Source: Limnephilus marmoratus
Lineage: Eukaryota; Arthropoda; Insecta; Trichoptera; Limnephilidae
Reading direction: 5' to 3'
Assembly: GCA_917880885.1 (NCBI GenBank)
Contig: OU862933.1
Span: 13,111,679 to 13,175,678, forward strand
Length of the DNA stretch: 64,000 nucleotides
Below the pieces are notes generated by a model, which had not been told where the DNA came from, made no database searches, and saw only the letters and a program-made list of their open reading frames with translations. Each line of letters begins with the position of its first letter. Position 1 is the stretch's first letter. A program made the position numbers and the translations under genes. Below, piece after piece: positions 1 through 13,300 of this stretch.

Positions 1-257
1 CAAACTACTTAAATTTACTAAAAGAATTCATAATATTCACTGGCGCAGCGGCCATTTGGATTTCAGCATCTTGTCTTGAAAATCCTCATTTTATAACTCA
101 AAAGTTATCGTTTTGTAAATTAATAATATAATCAACTCATTCTTAAATTATCCCACTGACGAATACTGACAAAGAATGGTGAAAAGAAAACGATATTCAA
201 AAAAATAAAATGTAGTATTAAACCAATTTTACCCATCTCAACGCATACATATACAAC

Positions 258-629
258 GTATCCGGAAACTCGTAGTACAAGCGAGAAACTGGTGAATCTA
301 CATCACGTAGAGAACCCAAAAAACTTATTTTTTTCGATCTGAGCATTTCGATTTTAATATTATTTTTTTTCTATTTTCCATTTTTTCGGCAACTAAAGGG
401 TTAAAAAAAATTTTAAACCCGGTTTACCCTTCAATGCATTTTATAAGACATTACACAGCTGAAATCAACCCCTTAGTGAAAATTTTTTCAAATTTAATCA
501 AAAAAATTCCAACTTCGGACCCGATTTACTCGAAAACGAAAGCTAAAATCAAAAAGTTAAATTACAAATCGACTCTGAATGTGATGTAGATTTACCAGTT
601 TCCCGCTTGTACTACGAGTTTCCGGACAC
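258..629. mobile_element. MITE with about 49-bp terminal inverted repeats
   Basis: Left end GTATCCGGAAACTCGTAGTA and right end its inverse (TACTACGAGTTTCCGGACAC), pairing over about 49 bp with few mismatches. AT-rich interior without coding sequence. TSD not clear. Lies downstream of the TXNDC11-like gene. Confidence 0.8.
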
Positions 630-1073
630 CATGTATAAATAATATAACCTGTTGATACAATGTACATGTTGACTACTGCATACGTGTATAGCCACCATGT
701 TCATACATGAGTCAAATTATTGAATAACAGATGCGACAGTTGCGTAGATCAGGTTGATAAATGTTTTGTTTTTTTTTTGGTTCTACAAGAATTGAACCTG
801 TGATGAAAGTCAAAAGTGCAGACCATTTCGCTATTGAGCTTTTCTGCATGAACCATAAAGAACCGTTTTATGTATTCTTTATAAATATTCATTTAATTTA
901 ATAACTATAACTTTTTCCTATCACTTTATCTAATATCAGCTCCCGGACATAACCTTGAAATAATATATTACAGCTTCATCACAGTCGGCCAACGCTTTCC
1001 GACGATTGCAACGTATAAAACACGTTGAGAAACAACGGAGCGCATCAACTCCATATCATAGATAATATATGTA

Positions 1074-1394
1074 TCATAACAGGGTGAAGTTCATAGATTT
1101 ATTGGACAGTCTAAATTTTTTCAGGTTCGAAGTTTGGATATTGGCGTTCCACGTTTGCGTGAGAGTCTTGATGGTCTCTGTGAACGATGTCAGGATCGGG
1201 TGAGTGGAAGGCAGCTTGGTGGTGTTCAAGGAGCCGAGCGTGATGGCCAGGGTTCGTAAACACTGCAGCCGCTTGAGAAGCAGGCTCTTGATGGACGTGT
1301 CGTGGAATCTACGCCACTGTTTCAGCGTTTTTCCAATCAGCGAGACGGTGTCCAGACGCACATTTATGAGGCATGCTTTCATACTGTCGTCATC
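1074..1394 (-). CDS. TXNDC11: TXNDC11-like exon 12 (stop codon)
   Basis: Residues 836-941 and a TGA stop at 1074-1076. Lys, Leu and Thr rich helical tail (RRFHDTSIKSLLLKRLQCL), consistent with the coiled tail of the family. No clear AATAAA was seen just downstream, so the 3' UTR end is not placed. Confidence 0.82.
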   Translation of the reverse strand, partial: DDDSMKACLINVRLDTVSLIGKTLKQWRRFHDTSIKSLLLKRLQCLRTLAITLGSLNTTKLPSTHPILTSFTETIKTLTQTWNANIQTSNLKKFRLSNKSMNFTLL

Positions 1395-4300
1395 CTGAAA
1401 TAAGAGAATTAAATCTATTAAATACCTTAAACCAAAAAGGAAAAATAATATTTGACAGGTAAATTGGTGTTGCTAGCCTACAAATTTTGTAGTTCAATTT
1501 TTTTCTACATAATAGAAAAAAAATAAAAGTATTTACCTATCTTCAACATTCAAATTTAGATATTTATCTCAAAACTTGTACACAATGTGGGTTGGTGACT
1601 TTTGCTTTACCTCCAACAATATGTAGTGTTTGAAGATGAATGTCTAGGAACAAAGGTTTTATTTGCTAGGAGACTTTTAATTACCTGGGTTTGGTTACAA
1701 AGCAGAACCTTGGCGTGAAGTTTTAGTGGTGGCTCCATTCCAGACAGTATGAAAGCCAACACACCTTCAATAGTAATAGGCTGATTGTCAGGGTACGATC
1801 TACTTTCTTCTTTCCTGCAAAAACAAATAAACACTTTGTGATTATGTCCGCAGAATAAAAATAATAATATCTTTTTTGATAATGTTTACTACAATAATTT
1901 TTTTTTGCATACACCATCAATAAGCTGAAGCCTCAGTAAAAAAAAAAAAAACTTAACTACACTAGAGAGGCAAATGTCCATACAGAAACAGTGGAATTAG
2001 CGCCTCTCAACTAGAACGGGCCACATCTTTTCACCTTGCCTGCTTACCTCGTGTATCATTATTTATCCATTATTTTTGTCTCAATAATTTGTTATTAAAC
2101 CACCTCCTGAATAATATTTTTTTTTATAGAGAATCTGAACCGTCTGGAGCCAGTGGGAAATTGGCATTCACAATTGGGATTGTGAGGGTAGTGGTCCGTG
2201 GAAAAGATGGGGAAGTACCTGGCTATTCAGAACTGGTTAGGGAACGTACCCATACTACGTGACCTGTTCGGGGGGGGGGGGGTCTTCAAAATACCACGCT
2301 TGGTACAAATGAGCGGCGGATTGCTTAGGTTTTTGGTCACTGGGGGGGGGGGTTAAAAATTGCAAAAAAAAGTTGGTCACGTAGTATGGGCACGTTCCCT
2401 TACCAAACATGACTAGTCATTTCACGCAAAGTTTCAATTCTGAATGGTGACCTATCACCAGGGCAAAACTGAGAGTATCTTTTACTCTGGAAAGGAATTA
2501 ATGAAATATAATTAATTTGCACGTGTCAGGATTTCAACCCGTGACCATAGAGACCGTCAAAATCTTCTGAATTAGCGTAAGCCTCATTATACTTACCGAG
2601 ATACTATAAAATAAGTTCTAATAAGTTATAGTGACAACAGTGGCACAGTGGCCGTTGTATAGACAAAATTAGAAATAGCTTTCTGTCTCTCTCACTCCTC
2701 GGAAGGTCTCGAAATATGTTCATGCTACAACTAGTTTGTTTGCATCGGCGATGTAAGTAGTGAGTGGTACTGAGTAGTTTTTTGTTTCGACAAGTGAAAA
2801 AGCAAGTTTTAAGGTAAGATATACTTTATATTTATTCACTTACATTTCGTTACACAAATGAATTGATATTGCAGCTATGATATACGTTTAATTGAGGTCA
2901 TTTTGTCATATATCGCACCTCGACTCATGCAAAACTGTTGTGCGTGGTATAGATTAAATCCAAAATGGCAGTTTTGTACACAGTGGCTCAAATGGCAGAT
3001 TATTAGTTTTAAGACTAAAAGAGTCATTATGTTTAATGTATCATTTATTGTTTTGTTAAATTAATAAATAAAGATTGATAAAAAGTAAAAAAAGTGCATT
3101 ATTTTTTGGGTTATATTATTGACGATCCACTGTGTACCTACCTGATTCATAGTGAACTGAGGGCCTATTCACTGTGTCCGACCCCCAGTACACAGTGGCA
3201 CACAATGACTTTTTTTTTTAAATACTTTTTATTTCCCAGTATGATTTAAATAATGAAAGTACATTAGTTACATTATGTATTAATCATTTTACATCTTCCC
3301 AACACTCTTTCAAATCTAGTACAGGTCACTGGAAGAAAAAAGTGACCAACTGTTGTCATCTCGACCCTACACTATAAATGAGTCTGGTAGGGAGATCTTT
3401 TGCCGATATAAATAGCAGAACTGTCTCGGAACATCGCCTTGCACCGCAGTGAGAGTGATGGATTCATACATCCATCAATCCTGGACACATTGACCCAGAA
3501 CTTCCTCAACCTTCCCTACCTAAAAAGATCCTCCACACAGTATCTCCAAAGATGATATAGGCCCTGAGGGGAATTATTTTCCTCATGAACTATGTGGAGC
3601 TAATGAAAAAATAAAAATAAAGAATAAATCCCTAAAAAGCGAAGTTAGCAGTTAACAACTTACTGGCGCATGGGGAAGAACACCAGCGTGGGGTACTTGG
3701 AGACGGTGTACTGCCAGGGCAGGTCGTGCTTGTTGGGGTCGATGCGGCCCACCTGGAGCAGGCCGGGGGTCTGCAGGATGCGCGCCACGGCCAGGAGGGC
3801 CAGGGACAGCAGGCCGCCGCAGGCTCCGGAGCCCGCGCCACACAGAGCCACCAGCACTGCCTACAATATATTCATACACTATACCTAATGAATAACCTTC
3901 AAAAAGAGATAGACATTAACAGCCTTACTAATAAAAAAAAATCAGTTCCCAACCGATAAACGGTGTTTTAGTTACACACTGTAAAAAGACTACAATTTTA
4001 GATTCGATTTGGTAACAATAATAAAAAAAATATCTCTACCTCTAACTTTTAAATTATGGTTGTGTTTATTTATTGTGTTTTTTTTTTGTGTAATGTCTCC
4101 ACAAATCGTGTTTTCTTTCTTAAAATAATGGTAAGTTACAGTTATATTTTAATATTTCGATATATTTTTTGTGTTATTTTTCATCGGCTTGGTTAGTATT
4201 TGGGCCTCGAATCCAAATTTAAGAAATGAACAGGGCCGCGCAGTCGTTCCTCTTAAGGATAAGCTGGCGAACAAGAGCTTGAAACAGGCTTTTAAGAGAT

Positions 4301-7300
4301 CAATTTTTTTCAAATACATGATATGCTTTTTAGTAAATTGCAGAAAAAAATTTTAGAAACTTTATCAATCCATCACTTGTACTAGTTTTTTGGTAATGCA
4401 ATAACTTGTGATATAAAATAATGGTGTACTAACACAACTTTTACGTATTGTATATACAATGAAGTAATTAATTTTATCACTTTAACTTACTGTTCTTACA
4501 AAAAAATACAATTACTAGCCAGAATAGAAAAAAAAATAATGAAGATTGTACAAAATTTAAAAAAGGGAAGAGGTTTAAATTCCTCAATATTTTCTAACCA
4601 GAATCAAAATCGTAGATTAAATTATGTCCAATACATCAATGATGTTACAATAAACATAATATATAGATGCATGGTAGAAATCTCAAAGTGGCAAGCCAAA
4701 AACAAGTCAATTGTATTGTCTTCGATTTCTTAGTTTTAGTACTAAACTGCCGTGCATCTTGTAAGGTTGTGTGCTACCTCCAAGTAAATTGCATTAAAAA
4801 AGTGCCAAAATGCCCTTGTGTGTGATGAGAAAATGTTTTCATTACTCGGCAAACACTAGTAAAAGCCAAGGAATAAAATTTTATACAATATAAAAAATAC
4901 AATTGTTTTTAGCTTGAAGATTTTATGCGTCATTAGAGAAAGCAAGGCCTTCTAAAGTACAGAGACAGGGCATGCAATGGCCAAATTACGAAGGCAACCC
5001 TGTCGCTAAGTAAATTTTACTGTTTAAAATAGCCTAATATTAGCTATGACGTTACATACTATTAGACGAGGGGTAGAAATCTCAAAGTGGGAAGACAAGA
5101 ACAAGACAATTGTAACAATCTCGATATCTAGTACTTTAGTAGTAACCTGCCACACGTCGAGTAAGGTTGCGTCTTACCAGCACTTACCAGTAAGTAAATC
5201 GCGTTTTAAAAAGTGTCAAAATGCCCTCCTGTGTGATGAGAAAATGTTTCAATTACACGGCAAATAAAAGTAAAGGCGAATGAATAACATTTCAGTTGTA
5301 AGTACGCGCAAATTACTTAATATTATTATCGATTATTATAAATATTACAATTAATTTTCATGTTTCCCGCTCGCGGTTTTACATGTCATTAGAGAAAATT
5401 CAAGTCCTACTAAAGTAAAGGGTCTGGATGCGCAATAGCCAAATTTCTGTTGATAAGTAAACTTCACTGTTTTAAAGTAGACTAATCAGCCTAAACACTC
5501 TGTTTATTTGTTTGCTTGCGGTAAAACAACACATAAATCAGTAGTTCTAACAAGTATTGATGACAATCGCCACTATTTGAAAACTGTTGTTACCTTATTG
5601 TATTTATTGTATAGCTCGACTTATCAAACTCCGACAGGCAGCCGGACCTTTTATTCTAGTGGACCTCAAGAAAAGAAGACAGCGAACGTTCCCTCAAAAA
5701 GTGACAAGCAATACGCCGCCCGCTCCTATATTCATGTCATTCATACACACACATTATTTGATTGTCTATCTTTATCACACAGGAATAAACTTTTGAATTA
5801 AGAAATTATACTGAAAATCACTGAAAACAAAAGAGTGTTCCTTACTTTCCACATTATATTGTGAGTATATGAGACTATGGCAAGTCTATTTATTTATGTA
5901 ACGTCATTGAATATTAGGCAGTATTTGACGCAACTTTTGCATATGAAAATGACAATCGTCCCTACCGTTTATTTAGTTCACACACCATATTCTTTGAATG
6001 TCTATCTTTGTTATACATGAATAACCTTTGAATTAGAATTAACTGGAAACATAAGAGTGTTTCTTACTTGCCACATTTCATTTTGAGTTTGTGAGACAAT
6101 AACAAGTCTAGATGTATTGTAAAGTCATTGCAATACATACCTTATTTCGCTGCATTATAAAGTCTTTAAAATTTGATGTATTCAATTCACTGATGCACAC
6201 AATTTCCCCATTGGTTTTATCCCTCTGGCACCACGGGTTGGCGCTCCTGCGGAAGTTCTTGGTGTCTCCGGTTGCCGCTTGCTCCTTAACTTGATCGGAT
6301 CCATAGTAGTGCGTGTACTCAGCGTTCACCGCCACAGACCTCAGGTCGCGGGGAAGTATGTTCATAGTGTAGTTGAATATGAACTCGCGGAGGGAAGTCT
6401 CACCGAAAGGCTCGTTGAGAACATATTGAGATTCAGACTGAAAAAAATACATTTTGTTTAGAAAATTAATGCACAAAATATGTTATTTTGTTTGAGACAA
6501 GCAAGAATTTAGATTAAAAAAACACCAGCATTCTTCTCTCATATTTATTATCCTCAAATTACATTAATTGCATAATTTCCACAATGCGTTACTATGTATA
6601 ACCTCAATTATTTTCACGCAAATAATAAACACGTCAGAACCTGCTTCTTTTATTTTGTTTGATTGTTTAAAATGGAACAAATTCAAATATGAAGCGAAAT
6701 ATTGCAAGAAAGTACCTACATACTTTAGGTACATTATTTTTTAATTTAAAAAGAGGTATAGCCTTTTACTTTTTTAAGCGGTGTATGAAGAACACGGTCA
6801 GAATCGCTTGCTCTATTATCGCCCTTTACCATAGAGAAAACCGCAATGCGCCTGGTCACTCCAAATAATTTATATTAATAATTTACCGGAGCGCGGGAAT
6901 GTGCGCAGTTCTTGCGCATGCGCGGGAAAAATTCCTTCATCTACGATTTTGACCCTTCTATGTACAAAATGTGTGAAGGACAGTGTCAAGAATCGCTGGA
7001 CACGAAATGTCATTGGGTGTCATGGATGCCGCTTTTTGCGAACGCTAATTGGTGGTGCTTTTTGCTGGCCTACCCCGGCAAACAACAGGTTAAAAAGTAA
7101 TAAAGTAAAAGCATTTCTATTCTTACCTCACTATCCAAAATAACCAGGGCAGTATGATCTTTGGCATTCATGATATCAATTCCCAGAGACTCTGCAAAGT
7201 GATGATTGAAGAGACTATCGATGGCGAACATGAGCAGGGATCGGTTGGTCTTGCAGGCCAGCCCCTCCACCACGGCCCCAGGCGGGAGCGGGCGGGGCTG

Positions 7301-10300
7301 GCGGGCCCCCGTCTGGTCCCTGATGGGGTACACCTGCGGGTGGTGCTTGCGGCCTAGGGCCAGCAGGATGCAGATCTCACGCATGCGGCGCTTCTGGAGG
7401 TTGATGGGTGCGCGGGGGTCATTGGCCGATTGGAGCATCGACGTCTTGTAGCTGGAAAAATTAAATGTTAAGTGGATGCCCCAGAAACAGACCAAGGAAG
7501 AGGTGGACTGACTGCAAGAAAGAAGATTGTAGAAGGGTGGGAAGACCCGAGGACTAGAGACAAGACAGCGCCGATGGAGAACATTTACGTGGGAAATCAA
7601 TAGATATTTCTTTTTTTCATGTTTTCAAAAGATATTTAGTTTTTTATTTGTGGTTTTCAAAAAATAGGTTCGTAATTACCTACATCCTAATACAATCCTT
7701 ATGTGAATGTACACTATTAAAAAAAAAAAAATGAATCGATCACATATTTTCATAATTTATGTTTAAACACGTTTATATCTTCTTCTAATTTTATTTCCTT
7801 TCGTAACAATTTGGTTTTATAATAATTTTATTTAATTTGCATTCTGTTCCTTGTTTGGTTTTGTCCCAAATAACCGGCTGTCCCGATAAACCAGTGTACC
7901 AACTAAGCGGAATCGACTGCATTTGTAAAAATATGCAATATATAATTTACAATAAGTAGTTTCCTAAGAAGAGCTCAGAGAAATGAATTTTTTATTGTGC
8001 CGGCAGCACACAAGAGGTTTAGAATATCAATCCCATGAAGACTGAATTCGAAAAATGGCCAAATTTATCCCACATGATATTTAAGGTGTTCCCGTTTAAG
8101 AAGTTTTTTCCAGACCTTAGAAAACTTAAGAGAGTTTCACTGTACATACCAATCTCACAAGCAATTTATTTAAAATAACGTACGTTTTGGTTTCGGATCC
8201 CATAGTAAGCTTCTTAATTAATTCTTCGAAACTCTCACTATCATCATCGGCCGGAGCAATGGGCCTATCATCAGATGGGCAGGAGCTACCCTCACCATTG
8301 GAGCAGCACCCTGGCCAGCCAACTACTTCCACGGAACCCGATCCGACCTCTGAGATAGTGGACTGACTCCGATCTCGGAACAAGAAAGACTGGAGATTCT
8401 TGGTGTTGTATTCACTCTTGCACACGGTGCGATTGAGCCAGGTTTTCTTATTGGCCTTGTTGACTGGTGGGTGGGGTGGTTTGGTCTTTGGGATGTGTTC
8501 GTGCGGGGAGATATTGCTGTCTAGCGAAGGATCAGCGCACATCAGAGTCATGTTGCGCTCGTATTCGAGGTAACGGAGTCGCTGGGATTTGGTGACCTGC
8601 GTCATCTCCGTGATCCACGTTGACAGCTGCGGGCAGTTGTTGTATTCTAGTGATACTTCTTGTAACTGTTGGAAGAAAAATATTAGGTGTTAACGAGTAA
8701 ACAAATCTTAACCTTCCAGTGGTCGCACCATTGCACCGAACATAAGCAGTCATGCGCGTTTGGTGATTCCGCAACTTTAGGCGCCTGGTTTTAGAAGACA
8801 ACTGAATATTTCATGATATTGTATATGGCATATAATAAAAAAGTCTTTATCTATATAAATAATAAATTTAAAAAACATTAATTGGCAAGCGCTTTTTAAT
8901 TTGTACGTAATAGTTTAAGTCTGGGGTGAAATGCAGATCCCGCGGTTAACGAATGTTGATACGATTGTAGCCAACTTCGTGTGATATAATACGGCGCGTA
9001 ATTATGAAATACAGAATTAATAATGGTCATAAACCATGTTACACAAACCTGGCGTAGCCGCTAAACTACTTGAAAACTGGGATGTTTTTCTTGCGTTGAC
9101 GCGAGTAGGCGTTATAAAGGGGCACAGACCATGTTACTTAAACCATGTTACACAAACCTAGCGTAGCCACTAAACTATTTGAAAACTGGGATGTTTTTCT
9201 TGCGTTGACGCGAGTAGGAGTTATAAAGGGGCACAGACCATGTTACATAAACCATGTTACACAAACCTAGCGTAGCCGCTAAACTATTTGAAAACTGGGA
9301 TGTTTTTCTTGCGTTGACGCGAGTAGGCGTTATAAAGGGGCACAAACCATGTTACACAAACCATGTTTAGCTTAGTTTTAGGTTAGGTTACTTTAATTTG
9401 GAAGGTGATCGTAAAAAATCGTTGAAAAAAAGTTCGCTAGACAAATTTCATAATTACGCGCCTCATCTATCACATGAAGTCGGCTACAATCGTATCTAGG
9501 TAGCCGTCGCTTGAAGATGGTGCAACAGATGAGGATGATTACGAGTGCTACCAACTTTAAGGTAATAATTTAGTTTACAAAATGGCTTACAGTATCGGTT
9601 CATGAAGTGTCATTTCATACATTCTTTAAACGGGTGCATCTCCCTCAATTTTGCCGAGCGCGCCTTAATTTCTTTTTTATTCAACTTTTCCACACTTTTC
9701 CCATCTAGAAAGTGCATTTTTATTAAAATCCTCAACATTTGGCGGGATCTGCATTCCTCCCTAAATCTGTAAAATCTCAATTTTTTTAAACTTCTAACAC
9801 AAAACAATACTATAAACCAACATAATAATGAAACAAAATAAAATTTTCTTTCTTAGTTTTAATTTTTAATATATTTACTATAGTTATTAGAGATCAATCA
9901 GCCTTATTGGCAATAGCTATGTTTTACAGGAATTCTAAATGTCACTTATATAATGTTTTCTGCGTGCTTTTTACGTAATAACTAAATTCTAATAAGCAAT
10001 ATGAATTGTCGCCGGATGAATTGTCGGCGGGATGAACTGTCGGCAGGATGAACTGTCAGCCGGATGAACTGTCGCAGGATGAACTGTCACCGGATGAATT
10101 GTCGCAGGACGAATTGTCGGGTCACCATAAACTACACACCATCAGAATGCATAGTATCTGCTGGAAATGCACAATCCCGGGCATCTCTCTCTCGAGAATA
10201 TTTCTTATATATTTATTTGCAACATATAAATAAATACAACTACTAATTTGCTTATAACATATTTACGTAAAATAAAACTAAGTTCTAAATAATATGACAC

Positions 10301-13300
10301 AAATATCATGAAATACTCACGCAGCTCTCAATATTATTCAAGAGATTTTTCAAGTATACAACCAGTCGCACGTGGAATCTGAGACTGCAAATATAAACAA
10401 AAGAACACTTGCGCTTGCGATGAATGTCACTGAGGTACTGAGGGGACATACCTCACTCCCCCCCCCTCTCCACCGAGGATATCATGGAAGCGCAATTGTC
10501 TATTGTTTATAGTTTATAGCTAGACTCACAGGCGCGGACTCGCGCGCGACCGTTGAAAGGTTAATAGCACACGGACATTTTCCCTAAACTTTATAATTGC
10601 AATAAAAATGTATCTATGAGGAATACACAAGCCAAAAACTGTGTATATTCTTAGTAAGCCTTACATCACCACGAACATAGGTAATAAGTAGTAGGCGGCT
10701 GGCACAGGCAGAATGTACGACGAGCGATATGCTGAAATAGACCAAAACCAAATGATCTTTCATAGCTAAGTCTGTTAGCCCCATAAAACAAATTTGACCG
10801 GTTAAATAACTGTAATTTAATTGTTTTGCCTTTAATAATGAATGTTCGTTTTGCCTCCGCCAGTCGCCTGCTAGTCATAAGCCCTTGAGGTGATTTTTCA
10901 CAAAAACGGCGCTATACAAATTATCCATTAATTATTATTATTATTATAAGCATAAAAATCGCTCGGCAAACAGAGTCTAGAAACTCAATTTAAGCGCAAA
11001 AGTGATTTTTATTTATTTTGTGAATAATTTTTAAGGAAAACTGTCACAGATAATCTTAGCCATAAAACGATATTTTTAAAAAGTTGTTTCTTATATTAGG
11101 TCCTTACATATGAAATTGGCGTTTTGTATGGGAAGAACATAAGTCGATTTTTTTTTAAATATAATATATTTATTTAATCAAAGTATGTACCATGGCTATC
11201 TATGCACTTTTGCCATCTCATAGGTAGTTAATCGATTCCTTTACTAAAAAAAACCATTCGGACGGGAATCAATAAAATCTTTGAAGGCGGTTTGGACTGC
11301 CCCATCGGAGTTGAATTTTTTCCCTTGCAAGAAGTTATCCAAATTTCGAAAAAAATGGTAATCTGTTGGAGCAAGGTCCGGAGAGTACGGTGGATGTCTT
11401 AAACATTCCAATTGAAGCTCCTCTAATTTGGTAGCCGTCTGTTGTGCAGTGTGTGGTCCAGCGGTCAACGCGCGTTTGTTGATTTGCTTCACTCAATTCG
11501 TGAGGTACCCACCTTTCAAGCTTTTTCACCTTCCCAATTTGCTATAAGTGGATTAAAACAGTTTTATCACTAACACCGCAGCCTGCAGCTAACTCGGACG
11601 TGGTTTGCGATGGATCCGCTTCCACATTAGCCTTTAATTCTTCATTATCAACTTTGGTCTCCGGCCGTCCACGGGGCTTGTTCTGCAGGTCGAAATTTCC
11701 AGAACGAAAACGTTGGAACCAAAAGCGCACTGTGTTTTCTTTTGCGGCACCGTCGCCATACACATCATTAATCCTTCGAGCCGTTTCTGCATCACTGGTG
11801 CCACGGTGGAACTCGTACTCGTAAATAACGCAATATTTCAAGTTTTCCATTTTGTAAACTAAGTGACGCAAAGAAAAAAAATAATTAAGGAAAAAAAAAA
11901 TGAATTATAATTTTCGAAACGCAAATACATGAGTAAATTGCCGTATAAATTTGAATTTGGAATTCCTAACCAAAGAGAAGATATTTGAGAACAAAGTTGC
12001 CAGTATGGCAAAACGCTAATTTCATATGTAAGGACCTAATATGAGCTCATTTTATTTCATCTTCGAATGAAAAAAAATAATTTTTGGTAGTTTACGCTTA
12101 CATTTTTTATAAAGTAACTAACAAATTTATTTTATTTCTACTCAAGCAAAACAATAGGAAAAGCATCAATTTATACAATGTATATATTTTGGTATACATA
12201 TTCATAATGCAGATATATTTGTAGTAAAGATTAATCGAAAATAGTGTTTTCACTATGTCGCAAATGTGATCTATTGGCGGCTAGCCCTGTAGTGATGCAT
12301 GAAGTTGCATGATGGGATAGATTGTAATGAAAAGACCAGTGTGGTAAAGGGTAACTAATATAAGAACACTTTGGTAGGACCTACCAAGTTATAATTGGGA
12401 ATCTCCTCGAAGTAGTGGTTCCGAGGAGTGAACATGATCAGCACGGGTCCCATGGCGAAAATCTTCTGCATGTTGAAGGATTTCTGCCACTGCGGAGTGT
12501 ACCAGGTCACCTTCTTGGCCATGTGGCTCCAGATCCACTGCATTATGCCGTCCACCTTGAATGTCGAGGACTCGGGGTATTCCTGGAATGAAGAATATAG
12601 ATTTACTATGTATTTTATTGTACTTGTAGTTACTATATACCTGGCTTTGTCTGAGATTCAATACTTTTATTGAACAGTTCAAAAATATGAAACAAACAAA
12701 ATGGTATCAGGTCTTATTTTTTACACTTAAAGTTAGTTTCAAAGCTCTATATCTCATGATAGAAATAACATTTCTGTTTTGATTTTTATAAAAATGGCAC
12801 AACGTAATACAAAGATAATCCAGACTAACAAACATTACATATTAAAATTAAGATTGCCGCTTATAATGTTGATTGTGCGGTATTGTAATAATTTTAAATT
12901 TATTAAAAATGATGAAGAAATATAAACATGCAAAAAAAAAGAAAGCAGTGTTTTCGCAGAGCACAGATATGAGACACGCAGATATTTCTACATTTCAATC
13001 AGAAAAAAGATCTTTTCTAACTTATGTTTTGCAGAACTTGCTACCATTACCATGATATGAGTAGTCTTTTTTTTTTTTTTTTTTTTTTTTTACATTAACT
13101 CCACACAGGAGGCCCTGAGGAAAATAATTTCCCTCAGGGCCTATGTCATCTGGGATGCTGTGTGGAGAGTCTTTTTGAGGAGAGGAAGGAATGAACATTG
13201 GTCTTGAAGAGACCCATGTTGTAGGAAGGAGGAAACACAGAGGCCGGCAAATCATTCCACAGCCGAGCTGTTGAACACAAGAACGAGTCGAAGAAACGAC

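Larger units (their letters stand above)
4637..6130. mobile_element. P-superfamily-like element, outer copy
   Basis: Ends CAATGATGTTACAAT and inverse ATTGTAAAGTCATTG, flanked by perfect 8-bp duplications CAATACAT (4629-4636, 6131-6138). After removing the nested copy it is about 620 bp. An N-terminal THAP-like frame starts at 4810. Eight-bp TSDs plus a THAP exon fit the P superfamily; the superfamily call is inferred. Confidence 0.82.

Noticed and set aside
8126..8183. Longer exon 7 of the TXNDC11-like gene using GTGAGA or GTATGT donors
   Set aside because: Both leave phase 0, whereas exon 8 needs phase 2; GTACGT fits.
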